64,000 nucleotides of DNA from positions 1-64,000 of the forward strand of contig JBLFWJ010000001.1 of assembly GCA_047611425.1 (NCBI GenBank). The letters run 5' to 3'. A program made the translations under genes and the position numbers. Origin of the DNA: JBLFWJ01 sp047611425. Lineage in GTDB: Bacteria; Bacteroidota; Bacteroidia; UBA10329. Position 1 is the first letter of the stretch, and every line of letters starts with the position of its first letter. The notes beneath the pieces are model-generated. The model was not told the origin of the DNA. It made no database searches and worked only from the letters and a program-made list of their open reading frames with translations. Shown one piece after another: positions 45,801 through 53,739 of this stretch.

Positions 45801-46203
45801 AATAGAAAAAAACATGCTCTCTATTCACCAATATGTCGGTAAAATTGTGTCCAATATCAACGCTATCCAACAAACGGGAATAACTGTATTTCCCAGTAGG
45901 ATCTTGTTCCAATTTCCCAAACTCTCCGCTCAATGCTACTAGCACCTGATCGGTACCTTCAAGCAAAACCAATTTATGAGGTATTCCAGGTATCTCGATG
46001 TTTCCCCAATTGGCCCCGTCATAAGTGAAAATTCCTTGCCTCTTGGCAATGAGAATCACCTCGTTATTATCTTGAACCATGTCGTATGTCCGTGAGTCTA
46101 GCGGAATACCCTGTGCATCAATATTGGTAAGAAATGGCTGACCGTTTTGTGCCAAAATAAGTTGGCCACATAACAGAAATAAGAGGAGGAATAAATGCTT
46201 CAA
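42817..46203 (-). CDS. Beta-propeller sensor fused to class III adenylate cyclase
   Basis: About 1,128 residues from a TTG at 46203 (signal peptide MKHLFLLLFLLCGQLILAQ). The longer frame to 46302 runs back through the siaC terminator and is rejected. Order: N-terminal propeller (about 20-350), a lysine/glutamate-rich insert (about 352-488, DNA 44740-45145), more propeller, a Y_Y_Y domain (about 800-870, YQYRLVGLKDTWSRW, LEIRARN), one membrane helix (IYGLVLILLVFLVIKM), a coiled coil and a C-terminal cyclase (about 940-1120). The cyclase keeps both metal aspartates (LFTDFKGFT, GDAYM), adenine-type specificity residues (Lys in KIKTIGDAYM, Asp in YDVWGDTVN) and the Asn/Arg of VNTASRMES. The propeller should face the periplasm and the cyclase the cytoplasm, making cAMP (or cGMP). 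It follows siaB and siaC on the same strand. Confidence 0.92.
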   Translation of the reverse strand: MKHLFLLLFLLCGQLILAQNGQPFLTNIDAQGIPLDSRTYDMVQDNNEVILIAKRQGIFTYDGANWGNIEIPGIPHKLVLLEGTDQVLVALSGEFGKLEQDPTGKYSYSRLLDSVDIGHNFTDILVNREHVFFYSPTAVFITDLQLESVPTKLKDVGDAIYDGAFVSGARFFIKKTAGTLDILYEDSIISLPTRPFEADEQILFSIEPEKGKTLIGTANERLIEFNGKRFMEINPDDHAYLDEHMMTSGLALDRNRYVVGTISGGCIVVDGKNGETLFTLNYRTGLPDNEVMAMCRDRNGGLWIAHELGITRVDLEVPINDFSAYPGIEGNLLTSIKHGSRLYVGTNNGVFYLTKSANKAEFLKVLQEQEEQKAQEVKPKVSKPLAKKPSVQSAIKSTNQPEKDVDIEDLIPDDLSLKEKRQLRRKLKKERRQQEKEQKEAPVEVIQAEKSAGTEPELTKETTKEQLVPDNVSIPTVSAKQTRMEQASSYLFKRVEGLDVKSKQFVQYQGKLLVATNTGVFEVFGSRAEPVIENIYVNHISTSSKKNRFYVCTSTGYQTLEHVGDSWIIRTTTDSIDANIYSVAEDGAIDLWISSDNTAWHIDLDESGRAIGKKEYLFGPDFSESVQIASIDDKLHFLLPSGIFTYSSDVDRMLPTANSHLFLSGNGEYRLNGPGNNWFYNGQNWLPLDGSDDGNARFLELFDDPRDIHRDSKGHLWVVDGSQNLIRIDAKADSSVGEIFNVYIRQMMDGSGTRFSLSEALTVHKKNSLEFLISAPFYLKSDGTDYQYRLVGLKDTWSRWSPSASIEIPFIPAGVYTLEIRARNILGQVTAVNSVSFQIEEMIWKRWYMVLIYGLVLILLVFLVIKMRERSLRDQQRALETMVKKRTVELEEQKGKVEDLLLNILPKETAEELQANGKATAKHYNMASVLFTDFKGFTKFAEQTKPEDLVAELDKCFIQFDDIVTELSLEKIKTIGDAYMCAGGVPIKNKSNPIATTLCALRLRNVMREIAEEKKEKGEKFWEVRIGVHTGPLTAGVVGKKKFAYDVWGDTVNTASRMESTSEAGKVNISGTTYDLVKEYFECEYRGKIDAKGKGLIDMYFVKGLKQEYSLNRDQITPTKELEKIIAL

Positions 46204-46282
46204 TACACTGGTTTGGAATGGCTGGCTAATATAGCTGATCGATAGTGTAGTACTGTCTGTTGAGGCGCATTTTATAAATGAA

Positions 46283-46302
46283 AAATGCCGCAAAAGCGGC
46301 AT
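46283..46302 (-). terminator. Terminator (possible attenuator) after siaC
   Basis: AATGCCGC-TTTT-GCGGCATT on the minus strand, followed by TTTCATTT, 29 bases after the siaC stop. It shows that the region upstream of 46203 is untranslated, and may partly separate cyclase expression from siaBC. Confidence 0.75.
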
Positions 46303-46331
46303 TCAAAGTAATTTCTTCACAACGTAGTTGG

Positions 46332-46709
46332 TTAGTCCACTTCAATCATCTTAAAGGGAACGTCAATTATGCTTTGGTAGTCTTCACCAGCCTCTAGCAT
46401 GTCCTCATCATCCTCCTCGTAATACCAATTGATGACAATTTCGTTGCCGTTTTGCCACAGACCTTCTGCCTTTTTCAAAAGGTCAAGTAAGCACTTGCTA
46501 GAACTCGTATTGAAGTATTCCAACTGTATCTCAATAGTAGTCTTGGCTCTAGGGCTAGCGCTATACGTCTCTAGCCAATCCACAAGTGGTTTGTAAAATT
46601 CAATGCTGTTTTCCGGGATCGATCTTCCCTTCAACAAAAGACTGCCCTGTTCTGGGTCGAAATTGATAATCGGTGTCTTTGGTGTTCCGTCAAGTAATAT
46701 TGGATCCAT
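46332..46709 (-). CDS. siaC: SiaC-family (DUF1987) regulatory phosphoprotein
   Basis: 125 residues, full length. It has the DUF1987 pattern TPIINFDPEQGSLLLKGRSIPENSIEFYKP (shown here as TPIINFDPEQG and GRSIPENSIEFYKP), a STAS/anti-anti-sigma-like fold, and LEYFNTSSSKCLLDLLKK. In this motif Thr68 stands at the position that, as I recall, SiaB phosphorylates in Pseudomonas aeruginosa SiaC. Non-phosphorylated SiaC there binds and activates the diguanylate cyclase SiaD. Eleven bases after siaB. Confidence 0.88.
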   Translation of the reverse strand: MDPILLDGTPKTPIINFDPEQGSLLLKGRSIPENSIEFYKPLVDWLETYSASPRAKTTIEIQLEYFNTSSSKCLLDLLKKAEGLWQNGNEIVINWYYEEDDEDMLEAGEDYQSIIDVPFKMIEVD

Positions 46710-46720
46710 GGTGCAATTAT

Positions 46721-47326
46721 TTATTGTTCTACGTTAATGTTTAATGTGAAGAAAGTGTGTTCGTTATTTATTGGAGTGAAATCATAGGCTAGTTTTTGTC
46801 CTGTTTTTCGAGCAATGTCAACCATACCAAGGCCACTTCCACCTTTGCCACTACGTTGGTCATTGTTCAATATTTCTTTATACAGTTCTCGAAGACCTTC
46901 TGGTTCTCGAGAATTGATGTCTTCAAGATTTGTCTTTAAATCGTCAGCTCTATCGGTTTGAACATAATTGCCCGTAATAATTCGGTAACCCTTGTCGTCC
47001 AACCCAATCATAAAAATGGCAGATCTATCACTATCTTCTTTCTCGCCTAAATTTATTGGCACCGCATCTACATGATGATAGAGGTTCTGTAAACACTCTA
47101 CCATTACGTTATATACTTTCTTACGAGTTCTCGGAGCTTCCTGAAACGTATCCAATCGCTGCTCCATTATCTGGAGAATGGACGACATCAGTTCAGCTGT
47201 AATATCTCCTTTAAAAGAGAGTAGGATGTTGTTCATATTCATCCTATCATACAACTCGTATATGTCTATTCCGCTTACAGGTTTTCTAGTTGACACGTCA
47301 GTGGTAGGTTTATTCTCGTCTATCAT
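46721..47326 (-). CDS. siaB: SiaB-family protein kinase (DUF6272)
   Basis: 201 residues from ATG 47326 (the in-frame start at 47365 adds 13 residues without match). The GHKL ATP-binding parts are visible: N box VYNVMVECLQNLYHHV (about 75-90) and GKGGSGLGMVDIARKTG (about 155-171). Such proteins phosphorylate SiaC on threonine. It lies first in the siaB-siaC-cyclase row, all on the minus strand. Confidence 0.88.
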   Translation of the reverse strand: MIDENKPTTDVSTRKPVSGIDIYELYDRMNMNNILLSFKGDITAELMSSILQIMEQRLDTFQEAPRTRKKVYNVMVECLQNLYHHVDAVPINLGEKEDSDRSAIFMIGLDDKGYRIITGNYVQTDRADDLKTNLEDINSREPEGLRELYKEILNNDQRSGKGGSGLGMVDIARKTGQKLAYDFTPINNEHTFFTLNINVEQ

Positions 47327-47521
47327 TAATGAAATTACCGCTTGGATTAATGGTCTTAAAACCAAGTAGAATTGGCTCTTTTACCTCAAATTTCACGTAG
47401 GGTTACATCTGCTATGTTTTTTTGTCCAAAGCGCGACTGCACGATACATGTAGCGACTTTCTAATTTCCGGCTAATCCTGATATGGAGTGTCAATTCATA
47501 GACAAACTAGATTTGAAGGTC

Positions 47522-47529
47522 TATTTTTG
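47522..47529 (+). promoter_or_regulatory. -7 promoter element of the methyltransferase gene
   Basis: TATTTTTG, an exact TAnnTTTG match, ends only five bases before the ATG at 47535, so the mRNA would begin at or next to the start codon (leaderless). No clear -33 box. Confidence 0.35.
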
Positions 47530-47534
47530 TCGCT

Positions 47535-48284
47535 ATGTCCAAAACACAAGAGATAGAGTGGTTTGAGAGATGGTTCAACTCGCCCTATTATCATATGCTT
47601 TACGGTAACCGAGATCATAAGGAAGCGGCAGACTTTATCAATCGTCTAATTGACTTCCTTCAGGTTGAGAAAGGGGCTAACGTACTTGATCTTGCTTGTG
47701 GTAAAGGGCGACATTCGCTTCAACTCAATTCAAAGGGTTTTGATGTAATCGGAATCGATTTAAGTGAGAAGAGCATTGAAAGTGCACTAGAGCATTCAAA
47801 TGAATCGTTGAATTTCTTTGTGCATGACATGCGACAACTATTCTGGCTGGAGCATTTCGATTTGGTAGCGAACCTTTTTACGAGTTTTGGTTATTTCCAT
47901 AATAAGGAAGATGATCAACAGATGATGAATGGTGTGTTTGAATCATTGAAACCGGGAGGCCGATTTGTGATTGATTTTATGAATGCCAAAAAAGTGGTGG
48001 CCAATCTTGTTAATCATGAAGAAAAGCAGGTTGATGATGTCAAGTTTGTAATCAATCGAAAGGTTGAAGATGCTGTAATTGTCAAGTCGATTGATGTGAT
48101 TGATGGCTTGGACAAGACAAGCTTTGTAGAGGAGGTTGATGAATTGTATCTGGCAGACTTTATCGCGTACCTAAATAATGCCGGTTTCTCAATCAAGTCA
48201 ACCTATGGTAATTATCAACTGGAACAATTTGATGAGGTCAATTCTGACCGATTAATAATTGTGGCCGAAAAACCAGCCGGATGA
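47535..48284 (+). CDS. Class I SAM-dependent methyltransferase
   Basis: 249 residues. Rossmann motif I is NVLDLACGKGRHSLQLNSKG (about 52-71), followed by VIGIDLSEKSIESA (motif II) and the motif IV region DLVANLFTSFGYF. The pattern resembles the Methyltransf_25/11 group; similar proteins modify small molecules or quinone precursors, but the substrate is unknown. The stop overlaps the ZIP transporter start by four bases (ATGA), so the two are co-translated. Confidence 0.88.
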   Translation: MSKTQEIEWFERWFNSPYYHMLYGNRDHKEAADFINRLIDFLQVEKGANVLDLACGKGRHSLQLNSKGFDVIGIDLSEKSIESALEHSNESLNFFVHDMRQLFWLEHFDLVANLFTSFGYFHNKEDDQQMMNGVFESLKPGGRFVIDFMNAKKVVANLVNHEEKQVDDVKFVINRKVEDAVIVKSIDVIDGLDKTSFVEEVDELYLADFIAYLNNAGFSIKSTYGNYQLEQFDEVNSDRLIIVAEKPAG

Positions 48285-48976
48285 TTGAGTCGACTGTATT
48301 ATTTATAGGTAGTCTCTTGGCAGGGTTGTCTGCTCTGGCATTCAAACCGTCCGAACGACTCTTTAAGGTTTTACTGGCCTTTGGTGGAGCCTTCCTTTTA
48401 GGTCTTTCGTTTTTTCATCTTTTACCAGAAGCCTACGAGGCAATCGGAATGCAGGCAGGTATAGCTGTTATTGCAGGATTCCTTTTGCAAGTTGTACTCG
48501 AGTCATTCTCTGGCGGAATAGAACACGGTCACCATCATCATAAAGAGGGAAACAACTTCCCCTGGATGGTATTTGTAGGCCTTTCATTGCACGCCTATCT
48601 AGAAGGCCTTCCATTTGGTCAGCATGATCATGGGCACGGATTATGGCCTTTCCTCATCGGTGTAATGATGCACAAAATGCCAGTCGCATTTGTCCTGGGT
48701 TCTATGTTAGTCGGTGCAGGGTCGGATAAGATGAAGGTTATTCTATTTATTGTCATATTCAGCTGCATGGCACCGATGGGTTCTCTGACCACAAGCATGA
48801 TCCCAACCATTGATGAATCTATCTTTTACATGATTATTGGTTTGGTTGTGGGAATGCTTCTACACATTAGTACAACCATTCTATATGAGGCCGATAAGGG
48901 ACACAGATTTAACTTCTTAAAGATGTTGGTAATCATCATTGCCCTGGCTGTCGCCTACTTCGTTTCAATTATTTAA
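48281..48976 (+). CDS. ZIP-family metal transporter
   Basis: 231 residues with about eight membrane segments. The histidine-rich loop EHGHHHHKEG (about 81-90) and the metal-site helices GLSLHAYLEGLPFGQHDHGH (about 106-125) and HKMPVAFVLG (about 136-145) show the HxxxE and HKxP motifs of ZIP carriers. Likely imports zinc or another divalent metal across the inner membrane. It begins inside the methyltransferase stop. Confidence 0.9.
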   Translation: MIESTVLFIGSLLAGLSALAFKPSERLFKVLLAFGGAFLLGLSFFHLLPEAYEAIGMQAGIAVIAGFLLQVVLESFSGGIEHGHHHHKEGNNFPWMVFVGLSLHAYLEGLPFGQHDHGHGLWPFLIGVMMHKMPVAFVLGSMLVGAGSDKMKVILFIVIFSCMAPMGSLTTSMIPTIDESIFYMIIGLVVGMLLHISTTILYEADKGHRFNFLKMLVIIIALAVAYFVSII

Positions 48977-49078
48977 GTCGAGCTGAACATCCCGCAAGTT
49001 CAAGTGTTAAATTCGCAGGCCCTAAGGGAAACCCTTGGTTTAAATCAGAAATAAATAATCACTTTTATATAGAATAAT

Positions 49079-49708
49079 ATGACATTAGTAGGACAAAAAG
49101 CACCACTTTTTAAGGCACCAGCAGTTATAAACGGAGGAACAGTTGAGGACGATTTTAGTCTTGAGCAATACATTGGAAATAAGGAGGTAATCTTCTTTTT
49201 CTACCCAAAAGATTTCACATTCGTATGTCCATCTGAGCTACACGCATTTCAGGCAAAACTTGCTGAGTTTGAATCAAGAGGCGTTGCCGTAGTTGGTTGT
49301 AGTACAGATACGCAGGAATCTCACTGGGGATGGTTGCAAATGGATAAGAATGCTGGCGGTATTAAAGGCATCACGTACCCAATTGTTGCTGATCTTACCA
49401 AAACTATCTCAATGAACTTCGGTGTTCTTTTCGGAGAATACGATATGAACGAAGAAGGCGAGATGACGGCTACAGGCCCAATGATCGCTTACAGAGGTTT
49501 GTTTCTGATTGACAAGAAAGGTGTTGTAAGACATTCTTTGGTTAACGATCTTCCATTAGGAAGAAACGTTGATGAAGCGTTGAGAATGGTTGACGCTCTT
49601 CAGTTCTTCGAAGAGAACGGAGAAGTTTGTCCAGCAAACTGGAGCAAAGGTTCAGAAGGTATGACAGCAACACATGAAGGTGTTGCTGATTACTTAGCTG
49701 CAAACTAA
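49079..49708 (+). CDS. Typical 2-Cys peroxiredoxin (AhpC/Prx1 type)
   Basis: 209 residues. The peroxidatic cysteine is in PKDFTFVCPSELHAFQ (Cys near residue 50) and the resolving cysteine in GEVCPANWSKG (near residue 179); FFFYPKDFTF and the arginine of MIAYRGLFLID complete the active site. It reduces hydrogen peroxide and organic peroxides, recycled by thioredoxin or AhpF-type reductase; neither is encoded nearby. The C-terminus includes the helix that can slow turnover in sensitive types. A terminator follows. Confidence 0.94.
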   Translation: MTLVGQKAPLFKAPAVINGGTVEDDFSLEQYIGNKEVIFFFYPKDFTFVCPSELHAFQAKLAEFESRGVAVVGCSTDTQESHWGWLQMDKNAGGIKGITYPIVADLTKTISMNFGVLFGEYDMNEEGEMTATGPMIAYRGLFLIDKKGVVRHSLVNDLPLGRNVDEALRMVDALQFFEENGEVCPANWSKGSEGMTATHEGVADYLAAN

Positions 49709-49726
49709 GTTTAGATTTTGAATAAT

Positions 49727-49760
49727 AAAAGGCCCGCTTTCCGAAATGAGAGCGGGCCCT
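49727..49760. terminator. Bidirectional terminator between peroxiredoxin and mazG
   Basis: AAAAGGCCCGCTTTC and GAGAGCGGGCCCTTTTT form a stem of 11-12 pairs with a short loop between converging genes. Confidence 0.85.
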
Positions 49761-49780
49761 TTTTGTTTTAATGAAAGGGG

Positions 49781-50566
49781 TTATTTAGGATCCAGCGATT
49801 TGGCCGCGTTCCAGTATTCATCCATTTCTTCCAAAGTCATGTCAACCAAAGACCGACCATCCTTTTGTGCACCTTTCTCCAAGTATTGAAACCGGGATAT
49901 GAATTTCTTATTGGTTTTTTCTAGTGCTGATTCTGGATCAACCCCAATAAAGCGGGCGTAGTTAATCATAGAGAAAATCACATCTCCAAACTCTTGTTCA
50001 ATTTTTTCTTGAGAAGTGTTTTGCTCAATTTCATGTTGAAGCTCACCTAGTTCTTCATTCACCTTTTCCCACACTTGAGATTGATCATCCCAATCAAATC
50101 CAACGCCACGTGCTTTTTCTTGAATACGATTGGCCTTTACCATTGCCGGTAGTGACTTTGGTACACCTTCGAGTACGCTTGTCTTTCCTTCCTTTAGTTT
50201 GAGTTTTTCCCAATTCTGTTTTACCTCTTCCTCATCAGCAACCTCAACATCTCCATAAATATGCGGGTGGCGATGGATCAGTTTCTCGCACACTGAGTCG
50301 ATCACATCGGCAATGTCAAAGGACTTCTTCTCTGATCCTATTTTAGCATAGAACACAATATGAAGAAGGATGTCGCCAAGTTCTTTCTTGATCTCTGGTA
50401 GATCATCATCCAAAATCGCATCTGCCAGTTCGTAGGTTTCCTCTATTGTAAGTTGACGTAAGCTTTGGAGCGTTTGCTTCTTGTCCCAAGGACATTTTTC
50501 TCGAAGCTCATCCATAATGATTAGCAATCGTTCAAATTGCTTGAGCTTTTCTTCCATACTGTTCAT
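49781..50566 (-). CDS. mazG: Nucleoside triphosphate pyrophosphohydrolase MazG
   Basis: 261 residues from ATG 50566; the farthest in-frame start is a TTG nine bases upstream and an ATG at 50557 is also possible. Two MazG domains: the first has REKCPWDKKQTLQSL, EETYELADAI and KKELGDILLHIVFYA, holding the EExxE and ExxD metal ligands; the second has NEELGELQHEIEQ and EFGDVIFSMINYARF. It hydrolyses dNTPs and other NTPs to the monophosphates, housekeeping for the nucleotide pool. Confidence 0.93.
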   Translation of the reverse strand: MNSMEEKLKQFERLLIIMDELREKCPWDKKQTLQSLRQLTIEETYELADAILDDDLPEIKKELGDILLHIVFYAKIGSEKKSFDIADVIDSVCEKLIHRHPHIYGDVEVADEEEVKQNWEKLKLKEGKTSVLEGVPKSLPAMVKANRIQEKARGVGFDWDDQSQVWEKVNEELGELQHEIEQNTSQEKIEQEFGDVIFSMINYARFIGVDPESALEKTNKKFISRFQYLEKGAQKDGRSLVDMTLEEMDEYWNAAKSLDPK

Positions 50567-50652
50567 CGCCTCCAAATTTTTGGTTGCGACAAATCTGCCA
50601 ATAATTATGGCTGTTGAAGTAGAAAAATAAGAAAGGTTAAGAGGATTCTGTC

Positions 50653-51273
50653 TTACTGACAGATGTCTTGGAAATCGGTCTTGGCTCGGATATTTCCAAG
50701 GTCCTTGGCAATTTTGATGTCTTCACATCCACCGCCTAAGTCGTCCATGAAACGTTTAAGGTGACCACGTCTGAAGTAAGCTTCGGCAAGTTGAGCGTTC
50801 AATCCAAGAACTTTTGATTTCTCAACTTTCGCACCTTCAAAATCTCCAAGAACGGTTTTAATGTTGGATTTGTAATCGTGCATTTCAACCATCTTTTCAG
50901 AGATCTCAATCGCAAGATTATAGTCTTCCATAGCACTTGGGAATTCAATTTTTTGAAATTTAATGCCACCACGGCCAATGTAGGCTTCTATCAGATTCGG
51001 ATCAGTTATGATGGCGGTATCGTAATATGCTAGAGCTCCATTATAGTCTCGTGCGTCTTCTAGGTTAAAGCCCTTTTGGAAATTATAAAGCGCGATTTCA
51101 TAGTTTGTTTTTGCTGGAGCTGAAACTGTACTGGAATCTCCGCTCTGAGCTTTTAGAGCTGCAATTTTTTCTTCTTTGGTCATATCAGCTTGACCGTCCT
51201 TTGCATCCTGAGCAAATAGCCCATTCATCAAGAAGAATGTGAGTAGAGTGAAGAGTACGGGTAGAATGCGCAT
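50653..51273 (-). CDS. Secreted TPR-repeat protein
   Basis: 206 residues. Signal peptide MRILPVLFTLLTFFLMNGLF, then about 35 residues of linker and three to four TPR units: NFQKGFNLEDARDYNGALAY, FQKIEFPSAMEDYNLAIEIS and AEAYFRRGHLKRFMDDLGGG. The last unit ends GGCEDIKIAKDLG, a pattern common in Bacteroidota secreted TPR proteins. A scaffold role is likely; the partner is unknown. Confidence 0.85.
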   Translation of the reverse strand: MRILPVLFTLLTFFLMNGLFAQDAKDGQADMTKEEKIAALKAQSGDSSTVSAPAKTNYEIALYNFQKGFNLEDARDYNGALAYYDTAIITDPNLIEAYIGRGGIKFQKIEFPSAMEDYNLAIEISEKMVEMHDYKSNIKTVLGDFEGAKVEKSKVLGLNAQLAEAYFRRGHLKRFMDDLGGGCEDIKIAKDLGNIRAKTDFQDICQ

Positions 51274-51410
51274 TTAGGCTAATGTTCCGCTGTGCAATAT
51301 AGTACTTCGTGGTAATTTGGCTATACGCTGCTTACACTATTATTTGTAATAAGCATCTTCGAGTTTGTGGATTCGCTCTCAAAAGCCCGTGGTTGCTGAT
51401 TGTTCATTAT

Positions 51411-52895
51411 TTACTTCGTTACAAAATATTGGAATCGATTGTTTTGAAATTTGAGTTCCAACTCGTTTTGATTATTTCGAATATAGGATTCTAAAGATGC
51501 GTGAGGAAGATCCTTGCAAAGCACTAATCCTTTCACCTCATGCTGAAGTATGAGGTCGGTTATTTCCGAGGGGTTTCCCATTGGCTCATTACTAACGCTA
51601 GACCGGTTGGTGTAAAGATTAATTACTCTTGGTTTAATGAAAATTATAGGCTGAATTTCACCCGGTTCGTTTTTGATGAATTGAATAAATTCCTCCGATT
51701 CAAGTTGTTGCGGGCCAATTTGAATGATGGCCTGGTTTTCCGCAATGCTCTGCCACCATTCTACATTATTTCTCATGTACCATATTACCGCCAACAAGAG
51801 AATCCAATATTTGGCAATTCGTTTTGGGATGATTTTAAGAAATCCGATCCCTGCAAGAAGCATCATTATGCCATGAATCGGAAGAATGAACCGGAATCCT
51901 GAAAACCGATATGGATAAATGAGGATGATGGCTAGGTAAACAACCAATGCCCAAGTGTAGATTGAATTCTGGCGGAAGGAGATGATCGATCCAACCAATA
52001 TTAATGCGATATAGATCAATACTATCGTGGAATTGAAGGTTTCGGACTTGGTCAATCCTAGACTTAAATGATCTGTAAGCACATCCTTGAAATAGACGAA
52101 GTTTCCGACAATGTTCTCCAGAATATCAGCAGGAAGCAATTGATCAGCGTAGCTCTGTGTTGTCAATGGAATGTCGAATACCAACCTATTCAGAATGATT
52201 ACCGAAATGGCAGTTGCACCGCATATTTTAAGTGCATTCCAGAGTGGACCCTTTTTAGTCCAATTGTAAACGAACTGGGTTCCTTCAGCCAGCAATAGTG
52301 CAGGAATGGAGAACCAACCGATTCCTCGCATTAGAATCATTGATATCATAATGAGGGCTACAATCCAAGGCGGTTGTTTTGATCTTACGGCCATAAGAAG
52401 CCAAAGTACCAGCATGGCAAAAGGAATGTCGGACATTAGCTCCCGCTTGAAATAAAGGAACCAAGGATGGTACGCGACTACAAAAACAAGCACTAATGAC
52501 CCAATCCAAGAAAAATGTCGTTTGAGAAAATAGAAAAATGTAAAGCCGAAAAGGATGGCTAAAATTGACTGGAATGTACTGAACGCCTCCATGTTGTTTC
52601 CCCATAATGCATAGATGGGGCTTAGGAGTATGGGATACCCGACAGGATAAACAGCGGGACCGTTCCTAGCAAAATCGGGGTTGTAGATATATCCATGTTG
52701 GGTTTGAGGGAGGCCTTCCACCAGATTCCTTGCCTGCATCAAGTACATTGCAAAGTCTCCACCCCAATCGTGCGAAGTGCTATGATTTAACCATAGCAAT
52801 GGCAGCAAAAGGGCAGCCATTAGAATATTAGGCCAACTGGTATGCTTGATATTAATTGACAACACGGTTTTCGAAAGAACGGAAATCCCGTTCAA
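51411..52895 (-). CDS. GT39-like multipass membrane glycosyltransferase
   Basis: 494 residues from a TTG at 52895; a GTG at 52865 is another candidate. About 11-13 membrane segments, with the acidic first periplasmic loop WGGDFAMYLMQARNLVEG (about 43-60), as in the PMT/ArnT group that moves sugars from polyprenyl phosphate. The final ~110 residues form a soluble periplasmic part. The TTG start overlaps the stop of the preceding gene by four bases, so translation is coupled. Acceptor and sugar unknown. Confidence 0.8.
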   Translation of the reverse strand: MNGISVLSKTVLSINIKHTSWPNILMAALLLPLLWLNHSTSHDWGGDFAMYLMQARNLVEGLPQTQHGYIYNPDFARNGPAVYPVGYPILLSPIYALWGNNMEAFSTFQSILAILFGFTFFYFLKRHFSWIGSLVLVFVVAYHPWFLYFKRELMSDIPFAMLVLWLLMAVRSKQPPWIVALIMISMILMRGIGWFSIPALLLAEGTQFVYNWTKKGPLWNALKICGATAISVIILNRLVFDIPLTTQSYADQLLPADILENIVGNFVYFKDVLTDHLSLGLTKSETFNSTIVLIYIALILVGSIISFRQNSIYTWALVVYLAIILIYPYRFSGFRFILPIHGIMMLLAGIGFLKIIPKRIAKYWILLLAVIWYMRNNVEWWQSIAENQAIIQIGPQQLESEEFIQFIKNEPGEIQPIIFIKPRVINLYTNRSSVSNEPMGNPSEITDLILQHEVKGLVLCKDLPHASLESYIRNNQNELELKFQNNRFQYFVTK

Positions 52896-53665
52896 TCCTC
52901 ATCCTTTCTTTCGGCAACGGCCGTGAATTGTGCAAACTTCTTTTGCACAACAAGCATTATGTCATAAGACGATGCTCTGTAGAGAAAGGTCTCTGAAAGG
53001 GCGCAAAAGTTCATGAATAAGAAAAGGCTATCGCCCTTTAATCCTGTGTATTTCGATACTGCAAGGGTGTCAAACTTTGCTCGAGCCTCGTCCCGTTTGT
53101 GATCTGTGGAAACGAGCCTTCTGTATTCCTGACGAGATTTTGCGCGTTTATTGAAATTGTAATACAAATATGAGATAGGGTTGAGGGCGTATTTGAGTTT
53201 TTTGATTTCCTCGGCATCTTCCCAAACCGGAAAGTCCCTTTCAACATTATTTATTAAACCGTCAATTTCCAATTTGTCATCGGCCAAGTTTAAATCCATA
53301 AACTCTTTTCGAAACTGGGCTTTGCTACCCAAAGGATTAACAGTGACCTCTCCTAACTGATACACTTGGGGTGCCATTCCAACGTAAAAAGGATTAACGC
53401 CCAAAAGTGAGTCAGTAATAAGATAAACCCTTTCAGTAAACCCAATACTTGAATATGCAATTGAATCTCCAATCTGTACTGGTATTCTGAATATTCCTTG
53501 AAGGTCTGAAATGGTGGCTGCGGAATCACCTAAATTAATCACATGCACACCAGGTAAGGCATGACCAGTGGTCATATCACGAACTTGCCCGGTAAGCAAA
53601 ACGTTTTCTTGAGCAGAACTACAAATGCTCAGAAAGAGAAAAATGATCAATAAATGGAAGCGCAT
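52892..53665 (-). CDS. Secreted protein with carboxypeptidase-regulatory-like (CarboxypepD_reg) domain
   Basis: 257 residues from ATG 53665, directly followed by a signal peptide (MRFHLLIIFLFLSICSSAQ); an ATG 45 bases upstream is rejected because it adds residues before the signal and lies beyond the promoter-like element. The domain (about 20-105) has LTGQVRDMTTGHALPGVHVI and AATISDLQGIFRIPV, as in the N-terminal domain of SusC/TonB receptors. No TonB barrel follows; the remainder (about 105-257) is helical and unassigned. Confidence 0.82.
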   Translation of the reverse strand: MRFHLLIIFLFLSICSSAQENVLLTGQVRDMTTGHALPGVHVINLGDSAATISDLQGIFRIPVQIGDSIAYSSIGFTERVYLITDSLLGVNPFYVGMAPQVYQLGEVTVNPLGSKAQFRKEFMDLNLADDKLEIDGLINNVERDFPVWEDAEEIKKLKYALNPISYLYYNFNKRAKSRQEYRRLVSTDHKRDEARAKFDTLAVSKYTGLKGDSLFLFMNFCALSETFLYRASSYDIMLVVQKKFAQFTAVAERKDED

Positions 53666-53676
53666 GGTTGGATTCG

Positions 53677-53684
53677 CGAAGCTA
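53677..53684 (-). promoter_or_regulatory. Possible -7 promoter element
   Basis: TAGCTTCG on the minus strand (TAnnTTTG with one change), about 12 bases before ATG 53665. It supports the shorter start of the CarboxypepD_reg gene. Confidence 0.35.
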
Positions 53685-53739
53685 TTGCTTGTTCGGCTGC
53701 CAATACTCATGCCAATTGAAATTTATGTTAACGCAAAAT

